Positions 1 through 5,728 of a DNA stretch of 6,633 bases are shown here, in pieces. Position numbers and translations under genes: made by a program. The DNA is from JAWOGN01 sp046496815. GTDB taxonomy: Bacteria; Desulfobacterota; DSM-4660; Desulfatiglandales; Desulfatiglandaceae. The stretch spans positions 1 to 6,633 of the forward strand of contig JAWOGN010000278.1 in NCBI GenBank assembly GCA_046496815.1, written 5' to 3'. How positions within the stretch are numbered: the first letter of the stretch is position 1; each line of letters opens with the position of its first letter. The notes beneath the pieces were generated by a model, which was not told the DNA's origin, did not search any database, and saw only the letters and a list, made by a program, of their open reading frames with translations.

Positions 1-4
1 TTGG

Positions 5-580
5 TCAGTAGTTCTCCGCCAAGAGCTCGAAATAGGCTTTCGGGTGCTGACAGGTCGGGCACATGGCCGGCGCTTCTGCCGATTCGATAACGCGCCCGCA
101 ATTTCGGCATTTCCAAAGGGCCTTTTCGGGTTTTTTGAAAAGCGTGCCGCCCTTGACTGCTTCAATGAGTTTGTTGTAGCGCCGTTCATGCCACTGCTCG
201 ACTTCCGCAACCTGGGTAAAGACCTGGGCGGCTTCTTTGAAACCCTCTTGATTGGCGATATCAGAGAACCCGGTATACAGTGTGGTCCATTCAAGCTTTT
301 CGCCTGCGGCAGCCGCCTGCAACTGGGCCAGCGTATCACCGGGAACGCCCGCCGGATAGCCGGCTGTAATGGTGGCCTCGCCGCCTTCAAGCTGACGGTA
401 AAATAATTTGGCGTGTTCTTTTTCATTATCGGCCGTTTCCAGGAAAATGCCGCTGATTTGTTCAAATCCCTCTTTTTTCGCGATACCGGCGGCAAATGTA
501 TACCGGTTACGCGCCTGTGACTCCCCGGCGAATGCGGCTAACAAATTTTGCTCGGTCTTGGATCCTTTGAGTGTCGGCAT
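5..580 (-). CDS. rbr: Rubrerythrin (diiron ferritin-like domain plus C-terminal rubredoxin domain)
   Basis: This is a complete 191-residue rubrerythrin, a cytoplasmic non-heme iron protein. In anaerobes the family reduces hydrogen peroxide to water with electrons from rubredoxin or related carriers. The N-terminal four-helix domain (about residues 1-140) shows the expected diiron ligands: E20, E53 with H56, E94 and E97, and E128 with H131 in an ExxH motif. The C-terminal rubredoxin-like domain has two CxxC knuckles, C158/C161 and C174/C177, that would bind a single iron. The length is normal for the family. The ATG at 580-578 is preceded by a good minus-strand ribosome binding site (AAAGGAGA, 594-587). 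The gene diverges from the aldolase gene at 887 and ends at the window edge, so its downstream neighbour is unseen. The ligand set and domain order make this call very secure; the physiological electron donor cannot be seen. Confidence 0.97.
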   Translation of the reverse strand: MPTLKGSKTEQNLLAAFAGESQARNRYTFAAGIAKKEGFEQISGIFLETADNEKEHAKLFYRQLEGGEATITAGYPAGVPGDTLAQLQAAAAGEKLEWTTLYTGFSDIANQEGFKEAAQVFTQVAEVEQWHERRYNKLIEAVKGGTLFKKPEKALWKCRNCGRVIESAEAPAMCPTCQHPKAYFELLAENY

Positions 581-607
581 GCTTCATCTCCTTTCATAGA
601 TCTTTAG

Positions 608-636
608 AATAAAGTTCAGCGTAAAGTGTTTGTCAA
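608..636 (-). promoter_or_regulatory. Candidate sigma-70-type promoter for rubrerythrin
   Basis: On the minus strand a perfect TTGACA (636-631) is followed after 17 bases by TTTATT (613-608, four of six matches to TATAAT). Transcription would start near 601, giving a short leader before the ribosome binding site at 594-587. A second minus-strand candidate lies further upstream: TTGACA at 711-706, 17 bases, then TAATTT at 688-683. This is motif matching by eye only. A 10-base palindrome, TAAACGTTTA, lies at 656-665 between the two candidates and could be a regulator site. Confidence 0.45.
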
Positions 637-682
637 ATCATAATTTTCATATATTTAAACGTTTATCATGTGTTTAAAATCT

Positions 683-711
683 AAATTAAGAATAAGACGG
701 GACGCTGTCAA
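683..711 (-). promoter_or_regulatory. Second, upstream candidate promoter for rubrerythrin
   Basis: The minus strand reads TTGACA (711-706), a 17-base spacer, then TAATTT (688-683, three of six consensus matches). The -35 box sits in the 10-mer TTGACAGCGT, which occurs again on the plus strand at 816-825 in front of the aldolase gene. The weak -10 makes this less convincing than the 608-636 candidate. Confidence 0.3.
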
Positions 712-815
712 GGACACGACAAAAATGGTAAGGGGAAACGTCGAGGTCCGATTTTTGATAGCCTTCACAATTTATCAATCAGGGTGGGTCAAATCCCCGT
801 GTAACCGTTTTCTTT

Positions 816-844
816 TTGACAGCGTGATGAGTTTCCCCTAACTT
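816..844 (+). promoter_or_regulatory. Candidate sigma-70-type promoter for the aldolase gene
   Basis: A perfect TTGACA (816-821) is followed after 17 bases by TAACTT (839-844, three of six matches to TATAAT). The start would lie about 35 bases before the ATG at 887. The spacer contains GTTTCCCCT (831-839), whose reverse complement occurs at 731-739, so a regulator site overlapping the promoter is possible. The weak -10 box limits confidence. Confidence 0.4.
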
Positions 845-886
845 ACCCACATCCAAAGAGAAATTTTTCCGGCAAAGGAGAGCCGT

Positions 887-1783
887 ATGGAGAATGATAT
901 TTCTTTGAAAGGGTGTTTTCCACCGATTCCCACCCCTTTTGATGCACGGGGAAGGGTGGATTGCGATCATTTGGCTTCCAATTTAGAGAAATGGCTGAAG
1001 ACACCCTTAAGCGGTTTTGCGGTTTTGGGATCCAACGGTGAAGCCGTTCTCATGAAAGACACAGAAAAAATAGAAACCTGGAAGACGGCCGGGGAAGTGA
1101 TCGGTAGCGATCGTCTTTTCCTTGCCGGGACCGGGTGTGAATCCAGCGTGGAGACGCTCGAACTTACGGAAAAGGCTGCCGGCCTCGGGGCAAACGCAGC
1201 CATGATCGTCACACCCCATTACTATAAGCCACGGATGGACCGTCGGGCGCTGGTGACGCATTATACCATGATTGCCGATCGGTCACCCATCCCGATTATT
1301 CTTTATAACGTGCCTGCCTTTACGGGAATTGACCTGAGCGCGGAAATCATCATTGAGCTCGCCGGGCATCCCGGAATCGTCGGTCTCAAAGAGAGCTCCG
1401 GGAATGTGGGAAAAATCGGGCAAATTGTGGGTCGTGTGGGCAATACATTTCAAGTGCTGGCGGGTTCCGGCAACTTTTTGCTTCCGGCCTTGACCGTGGG
1501 CGCCGTCGGCGGAGTGATGGCTCTGGCTTCCGTGGCACCGCATCTCGTGGATGAAATTGTCCTCAGCTTCGAAAAAGGAGACCTGAGAAAAGCAAAAGAG
1601 ATTCAGTTAAGACTCATTCCTGCCAATGCTGCGGTTACCTCTCAATACGGAATCGCGGGGCTTAAAACCGCACTGGATCTCATCGGCATGTATGGGGGTC
1701 CGGTTCGACCGCCCTTGCTACCGCTAGAAGCCCCGCAAATAAATGATCTCACGAAAATCTTGGAGGAAGCGGATCTACTGTAG
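887..1783 (+). CDS. Dihydrodipicolinate synthase-family aldolase, probably 4-hydroxy-2-oxoglutarate aldolase-like
   Basis: This complete 298-residue protein is a class I (Schiff-base) aldolase of the DapA/N-acetylneuraminate lyase family, a cytoplasmic TIM barrel of normal length. The Schiff-base lysine is K168 in GLKESSG, the catalytic tyrosine is Y140 in LYNVP, and Y112 matches the tyrosine donated across the subunit interface. The carboxylate-binding loop reads GSNGE (48-52), not the GTTGE usual in DapA. The arginine that binds aspartate semialdehyde in DapA (YNVPSRTG) is F145 here (YNVPAFTG). From memory the protein aligns without gaps to mitochondrial HOGA1 over much of its length: GSNGE, AGTGCES, the TPHYY loop, FQVLAGS, GAVGGV and NAAVT. 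The likely reaction is therefore cleavage of 4-hydroxy-2-oxoglutarate to pyruvate and glyoxylate, or a related 2-keto-acid aldol, rather than lysine synthesis; this substrate call is an inference. The ATG at 887 has AAAGGAG at 874-880, six bases upstream. No partner gene follows; repeat copy 1 lies downstream. Confidence 0.85.
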   Translation: MENDISLKGCFPPIPTPFDARGRVDCDHLASNLEKWLKTPLSGFAVLGSNGEAVLMKDTEKIETWKTAGEVIGSDRLFLAGTGCESSVETLELTEKAAGLGANAAMIVTPHYYKPRMDRRALVTHYTMIADRSPIPIILYNVPAFTGIDLSAEIIIELAGHPGIVGLKESSGNVGKIGQIVGRVGNTFQVLAGSGNFLLPALTVGAVGGVMALASVAPHLVDEIVLSFEKGDLRKAKEIQLRLIPANAAVTSQYGIAGLKTALDLIGMYGGPVRPPLLPLEAPQINDLTKILEEADLL

Positions 1784-1852
1784 CCCTGCCGATAGGCTGG
1801 TTGTGAACCGAAGGGCGTATGGGAGCATATTCTTGACCCTTCATCAGAAATC

Positions 1853-2146
1853 GTATGAATTTAGCGCTTTGAAATCGTGGGCTGGGGGCCGTTGGGATCT
1901 CTTTGAGAAGGCTGCAACACAAACTCTACACTACACGTAGAACGCCCCCATACCCGAAATAAGGGGCACGGTGCAGGCAGAGAAGACCTCAGGTGCGCAA
2001 GAGATATTCCTCTGGGGCTGTCCTGGATGAATTTTAAGGCTTCGCTGCCGTTTTATGGGATGCGGGAAGCATTTGCAGCCTTCTCAAAGAGATCCCAACG
2101 GCCCCCTTTTTCCATATTGGGGATTTTCAGCGCGCTAAAGTGATAC
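1853..2146. repeat. Palindromic intergenic repeat, copy 1 (MITE-like or structured-RNA-like)
   Basis: This element of about 294 bases consists mainly of two inverted arms around a 155-base interior. The core arms, 1884-1917 and 2073-2106, pair perfectly over 34 bases, starting GGGGGCCGTTGGGATCTC. An imperfect outer inverted repeat lies beyond them: TTTAGCGCTTTGAAATC (1860-1876) against the complement of GATTTTCAGCGCGCTAAA (2122-2139), with GTAT/ATAC at 1853-1856 and 2143-2146. The segments between outer and core arms differ in length (7 and 15 bases). A second copy starts at 6381 in the same orientation. Over 1891-2023 the copies align without gaps with about 24 mismatches by hand count, including a 24-base identical run at 1914-1937. 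No transposase or conserved ORF is present. The element fills most of the 1784-2190 gap and ends about 45 bases before the LolC/E start. The outer ends are approximate and no clear target duplication is visible. It may be a non-autonomous element or a structured RNA. Confidence 0.85.
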
Positions 2147-2190
2147 CAAAAATCCTTTTTTTTAGCACTTCGGACAGGAATGGTCGTCAC

Positions 2191-3417
2191 ATGCATTTCG
2201 AAGTATTCGTTGCTTGGAGATATCTGAGGGCCAAGCGAAAGCAAGCATTCATCTCCGTGATAACCGTAATCTCGGTATTAAGTGTGATGGTCGGTGTGAC
2301 GGCACTGGTCGTCGTGCTTTCCGTGATGAATGGTTTCAGAGAGGACCTGATCGATAAAATTCTGGGAGTGAACTCCCATCTTTTGGTACTTAACTACAAG
2401 GGTGCTTTCAGCGATTACGAAAAGGTGGCGGCGCGGGTCAACTCCGTGGAAGGCGTAATTGCATCAACGCCTTTTATTTACAGCCAGGCCATGGTGAACC
2501 ATTCAGGAAACGCTTCGATGGCGGTTTTGAGGGGCGTGGATCCAAAGAGTGTCTTTGAGGTGCTGGGCATTGAATCCATGATAACCATGGGCTCGCCGGC
2601 ATCTCTGCAGCGTGTCACCGGTGAATTGCCGGGCATTATTATCGGCAGTGAACTTTCCAAAAAGATTGACGCCCGTCCGGGCGATACGCTCACTGTGGTA
2701 TACCCGAAAGAAGGGTCTACACCCGCCACGATGGTGCCGAACACAAGAAATTACAAGGTTGTCGCCCTCTTTGATTCCGGGATGTTTGATTATGACGCTT
2801 CGATGGCCTTTATTTCCTTGAAAGCGTCCCAGGATTTTCTGGGGCTTGGGGATCGGGTGACCGGCCTTGAGGTCAAGGTCAAGGACATATACAAGGCGGA
2901 CGAGATTGCAAAAGCAGTCAGAGAGGAACTGGATTATCCGTATTGGACGCGGGATTGGAAACTGATAAACAGGAACCTTTTTTCCATGCTGGAGTTGCAA
3001 AAAGTCACTCTTTTGGTAATTTTGAGTATGATCGTGATGGTCGGGGCGTTAAGCATCATCGGGACCCTTGTGATGGTCGTCATGGAAAAGACCAAGGATA
3101 TCGCAATCCTCAGAGCCATGGGCACCTCTGCCGGAAGGATTATGTCCATATTCATGCTCCAGGGAATCCTGGTGGGCATCGTGGGGACGCTGTCCGGACT
3201 CTTGGCGGGTTTAGGCGTTTGCTATTTCATATCAAAATACAAGTTCATCACACTGCCCTCGGACGTCTATTTTATATCAACACTTTCCGTTCGTGTCGAA
3301 CTCGGGGATGTCCTCATCGTGTCGCTTTCCGCCGTCATCCTGTCCTTCTTGGCGACATTTTATCCTTCCTGGCGCGCTTCGAAGTTAAATCCAGTGGAAG
3401 CGATCCGATATGAATAA
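2191..3417 (+). CDS. lolC: LolC/LolE-family lipoprotein-releasing ABC transporter permease
   Basis: This 408-residue inner-membrane protein belongs to the LolC/LolE family. Its members extract mature lipoproteins from the inner membrane and pass them to the periplasmic carrier LolA, powered by the ATPase LolD. The N-terminus has the family's RYLRAKRKQAFISVIT pattern, then membrane segment 1 (about 20-46), a periplasmic domain (about 47-270) and three C-terminal segments (about 272-298, 316-346 and 373-392). Further hallmarks are KTKDIAILRAMG (300-311), LPSDVYFIS (355-363) and the C-terminal RASKLNPVEAIRYE. I chose the ATG at 2191 because the family begins just before the RYL motif and AGGAA lies at 2176-2180; a GTG at 2140 would add 17 residues and begin inside repeat copy 1. 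LolC and LolE cannot be separated here; many Desulfobacterota have one such permease that probably acts as a homodimer. No LolD gene follows, which is unusual. Confidence 0.92.
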   Translation: MHFEVFVAWRYLRAKRKQAFISVITVISVLSVMVGVTALVVVLSVMNGFREDLIDKILGVNSHLLVLNYKGAFSDYEKVAARVNSVEGVIASTPFIYSQAMVNHSGNASMAVLRGVDPKSVFEVLGIESMITMGSPASLQRVTGELPGIIIGSELSKKIDARPGDTLTVVYPKEGSTPATMVPNTRNYKVVALFDSGMFDYDASMAFISLKASQDFLGLGDRVTGLEVKVKDIYKADEIAKAVREELDYPYWTRDWKLINRNLFSMLELQKVTLLVILSMIVMVGALSIIGTLVMVVMEKTKDIAILRAMGTSAGRIMSIFMLQGILVGIVGTLSGLLAGLGVCYFISKYKFITLPSDVYFISTLSVRVELGDVLIVSLSAVILSFLATFYPSWRASKLNPVEAIRYE

Positions 3418-3477
3418 CCGGTGGGACAGAAGGGTAGAAAAAGAAGGGCTCAAGAAAGCGGCCAAAAAGCCTCTCGG

Positions 3478-3530
3478 TAAATGCAGCGCTTCAGGATTCT
3501 CTGAGGGGTTCTTCCTGAGCGTGGCATTTA
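3478..3530 (+). other. Strong stem-loop between lolC and the HypE-like gene
   Basis: TAAATGC (3478-3484) pairs with GCATTTA (3524-3530). After one A·G mismatch, GCGCT (3486-3490) pairs with AGCGT (3518-3522) including one G·U. CAGGA (3492-3496) then pairs with TCCTG (3513-3517) past a bulged T, leaving a 16-base loop. This makes about 17 pairs. No T-run follows, so it is not a typical intrinsic terminator. It ends five bases before the ribosome binding site at 3536-3540, so it could be an RNA-processing site or a translational control hairpin. Confidence 0.5.
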
Positions 3531-3551
3531 GGACAAAGGACGGTTTAATGG

Positions 3552-4562
3552 ATGGGATCAAGACTCAAAATTGGAAAGATTGATCCAGAGCTCCTCAAGG
3601 CGTTAATCAGCGACTTCACCGGCACGGGAAACCGCGTGCTCATCGGTGCCGAGATCGGCGAGGACGCCGCGATTATTGATATGGGCAACCGCTATCTGGT
3701 TGCAAAGACGGATCCCATCACACATGTCACCCATGAGCTGGGCCATTACGCTGTAAACATCAATGCCAACGACATCGCTGCGATGGGAGGGAAGCCCCTG
3801 TGGTTCTTGGCGACAATTCTCATGCCGGCATCCGCCACCGCTGAAGCGCTAAGGCGCTTGTTTTCGCAGCTCTCAGTGAGTTGCGAGAGTTTAGGCATTA
3901 TATACTGCGGTGGGCATACGGAGGTGACCCACAGCGTGAACAATCCCATTATAATCGGGCAGATGTTGGGGGAGGTTCCAAGGGCCAACCTGAAACCCAC
4001 CTCAGCGGCATGCGAGGGGGATGCGCTCATTATGACAAAAACCTCCGCCATAGAGGCAACGGCGATCATTGCCCTGGAGAAGGAGAGAGAGCTCAAGGGA
4101 CATCTGAAAGCACACCTCATTACAAGGGCAAAAAACTACCTCTATACCCCCGGCATCAGTGTGGTGCGAGAGGCAGACGTTATTGCGTCTATGGAAGGTG
4201 TGCATGCGCTGCACGACCCGACGGAAGGGGGTATCGCCACGGGAATATTTGAGATGGCAACCGCAAGCAATCTGGGCGTGGAGGTTTACCATGACAGCAT
4301 TCCGATCAGTGAGGAGACACAGGTGATGTGCGACTTTTACGATGTGGATCCCCTCGGCACCTTTGCTTCCGGTTCGCTCTTGATCGCGGCTTCACCGTCG
4401 AGTTCCGAAGATGTGATAGGGCGATTGTCGGCAGTGGGTATTCATGCAACTCGAATCGGTATTATGACGCATCCGCAACAAGGGATGCGGCTCATTAAAG
4501 ACGGCAAGCGCGTGCCTTTGCCGGTCTATTATCAGGATGAGCTTTCCAAAATATTTGGATGA
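3552..4562 (+). CDS. HypE-related AIR synthase-like (PurM superfamily) protein
   Basis: This 336-residue cytoplasmic protein belongs to the PurM/HypE/SelD/ThiL superfamily, whose members bind ATP and magnesium at a dimer interface and activate an amide, thiocarboxamide or phosphate group. Visible motifs are GEDAA (36-40), KTDPI (52-56), the acidic NANDIAAMGG (71-80), GGHTEV (120-125), GEVPR (140-144) and HDPTEGG (221-227), which starts the second, AIRS-C-type domain. The overall pattern is closest to HypE, the enzyme that dehydrates a carbamoyl group on its own C-terminal cysteine to make cyanide for NiFe hydrogenase. This protein ends in DELSKIFG with no terminal PRxC tail, so it cannot use the HypE mechanism as known. 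Its substrate is therefore unknown. No hyp genes or hydrogenase genes are nearby. The ATG at 3552 has AAGGA at 3536-3540; an ATG four bases earlier is in a frame that soon stops. The family is secure but the function is not. Confidence 0.85.
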   Translation: MGSRLKIGKIDPELLKALISDFTGTGNRVLIGAEIGEDAAIIDMGNRYLVAKTDPITHVTHELGHYAVNINANDIAAMGGKPLWFLATILMPASATAEALRRLFSQLSVSCESLGIIYCGGHTEVTHSVNNPIIIGQMLGEVPRANLKPTSAACEGDALIMTKTSAIEATAIIALEKERELKGHLKAHLITRAKNYLYTPGISVVREADVIASMEGVHALHDPTEGGIATGIFEMATASNLGVEVYHDSIPISEETQVMCDFYDVDPLGTFASGSLLIAASPSSSEDVIGRLSAVGIHATRIGIMTHPQQGMRLIKDGKRVPLPVYYQDELSKIFG

Positions 4563-4595
4563 GGCGATGCATACCCTCATACGATGCGTTGTTTT
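4563..4595 (+). terminator. Weak candidate terminator after the HypE-like gene
   Basis: Immediately after the stop codon, GGCGATGCAT (4563-4572) can pair with ATGCGTTGTT (4584-4593), with four G·T wobbles, and the T-run 4592-4595 overlaps the end of the stem. The wobbles make this a poor terminator. It is listed because the following 225 bases to the next gene suggest a new transcription unit. Confidence 0.25.
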
Positions 4596-4820
4596 CCGAC
4601 CCTACTTGAGCTATATAAACGGTACCCGATTGCTCTGAGCTCAGGCCCGGCGGTCTTGGGCCGGTCAAATAGACGCGATCTCAAAAACATGCTTCGTCTT
4701 TCATTACGGCGAGCCTAAAAGCTATTAAACACACACCTGATACGGGTGATTTCCGATAGCGCCCGATGTCGATTCGGACAGAGGTCTTTCTGTTAAACCA
4801 GAAGAAAGGGAACGAGGAAT
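4596..4820. other. Intergenic spacer before the rhodanese-ferritin gene, no gene seen
   Basis: No open frame with a ribosome binding site or family resemblance is visible. GGCCC (4644-4648) and GGGCC (4658-4662) form a small hairpin. A weak promoter candidate is TTCATT (4700-4705), a 17-base gap and TATTAA (4723-4728). A further small inverted repeat, CACC/GGTG, spans 4735-4749. None of these is strong. Confidence 0.4.
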
Positions 4821-5660
4821 ATGGCACACACAAGGATTCGTAATATCACTCCTGAGGAACTTAAGAAACGCATTCAAAAACAAAGGGAATCCCGTTACAT
4901 CCTCCTGGATGTTCGCCAGCCGGAGGAATACAGCCAAGCCCATATTCCGGGGGCCAAGCTCATCCCCCTTCCGGAATTGGAATCAAGGCTTCAAGAGATA
5001 CCCCAAGAGCGGGAATTGGTTTTTTACTGTCGTAGCGGTAGCCGATCTATGGCGGGTGCCGAATTTGTCGCGGACAGCGAAATTGCTCAGGGGGATATCT
5101 ATAACCTGTCAGGAGGCATGACTGCATGGAACGGTGAAACCCTGCGGGACTTTCCGAGACTTCAGGCTTTTGACAAAACCAAAACCCATGAGGAACTCCT
5201 TTTGCAAGCGATGGATCTGGAAAAAGGTGCCTGGCGCTTCTATGGACATGTTCTGGAAAGGTTCCCTTCAGAGCCTTTTTCCCATGTCTTTGCGGAACTG
5301 GCGAAGGCGGAGTTCGCGCATGCCAGGGTCATCTACCATCACTTGGAGAAGGGAGGGCGCAAACTCGAAGCTTTCGAAACGATTTTTGAAGAACTTGAGG
5401 GCGATCTGATCGAAAGCGGAGAAAGTCTGGCGACTGCGCTCGATCGGGTTGAGTCCCTCGAGGGCGATCTTTGCTTAAATTTGATGGAGTTATCCTTGAA
5501 TGTGGAATATTCGGCGCTTGACGTGCACCGAACCATTGCCGAACAGGCCGTTGATACAGAAACCAAAGACGCTTTTCTATCCATTGCTCAGGCGGAAAAG
5601 CGCCACATGCGAACCATCGCCAAAGCCATCGATGGATGTAAGGCTCCGGGCAACCCCTGA
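4821..5660 (+). CDS. Rhodanese domain fused to a rubrerythrin-like diiron ferritin domain
   Basis: This complete 279-residue cytoplasmic protein joins two domains. Residues about 8-112 are a single rhodanese domain with LLDVR (28-32), HIPGA (41-45) and active-site cysteine C70 in the loop CRSGSRS, followed by LSGGMTAW. Residues about 122-272 are a ferritin-like helical bundle with two E-(x29)-ExxH halves: E134 with E164/H167, and E229 with E259/H262, a full diiron ligand set. No rubredoxin CxxC pair is present, so it cannot be a self-contained rubrerythrin. Rhodaneses carry sulfur as a cysteine persulfide, and rubrerythrin-type diiron sites react with peroxide or oxygen. A role in persulfide or sulfide handling under oxidative stress is therefore plausible, but this is inference. 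The ATG at 4821 has AAAGGG at 4805-4810 at good spacing, and GAGGA at 4814-4818, which is too close. The HD gene follows after 65 bases and is probably cotranscribed. Confidence 0.93.
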   Translation: MAHTRIRNITPEELKKRIQKQRESRYILLDVRQPEEYSQAHIPGAKLIPLPELESRLQEIPQERELVFYCRSGSRSMAGAEFVADSEIAQGDIYNLSGGMTAWNGETLRDFPRLQAFDKTKTHEELLLQAMDLEKGAWRFYGHVLERFPSEPFSHVFAELAKAEFAHARVIYHHLEKGGRKLEAFETIFEELEGDLIESGESLATALDRVESLEGDLCLNLMELSLNVEYSALDVHRTIAEQAVDTETKDAFLSIAQAEKRHMRTIAKAIDGCKAPGNP

Positions 5661-5693
5661 GCCAAAACCGGTCGGCAAACAGTCCGGTAGAAC

Positions 5694-5711
5694 CAGCCTG
5701 TGAGAAGGCTG
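5694..5711 (+). other. Small hairpin just upstream of the HD gene's ribosome binding site
   Basis: CAGCCT (5694-5699) and AGGCTG (5706-5711) form a perfect 6-base-pair stem with a 6-base loop, ending six bases before GGAGG (5718-5722). It has no T-run, so a terminator is unlikely. It may set the relative translation of the two genes, or it may be chance. Confidence 0.3.
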
Positions 5712-5728
5712 AACTTTGGAGGTCGGTG

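Noticed and set aside
1743..1940. A 65-codon plus-strand frame, and a minus-strand frame at 2053-2244, both encoding GGRWDLFEKAA
   Set aside because: The same peptide appears on both strands because the element's arms are inverted repeats. The plus frame also overlaps the aldolase gene end in another frame.
1838..2160. AAATC at 1848-1852 and 2150-2154 as a target-site duplication of repeat copy 1
   Set aside because: The element's exact ends are not fixed, the match is short and AT-rich, and copy 2 has similar sequence (GAATC) in its left flank, so the motif may belong to the element or be chance.
2140..2190. GTG at 2140 as the start of the LolC/E permease
   Set aside because: It begins inside the repeat's outer arm, lacks a ribosome binding site and adds 17 residues outside the family pattern. 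ATG 2191 has AGGAA at 2176-2180 and fits the family N-terminus.
2503..3000. A 165-codon minus-strand frame inside the LolC/E gene
   Set aside because: It is a shadow frame opposite a clearly conserved coding sequence, with no recognisable domain.
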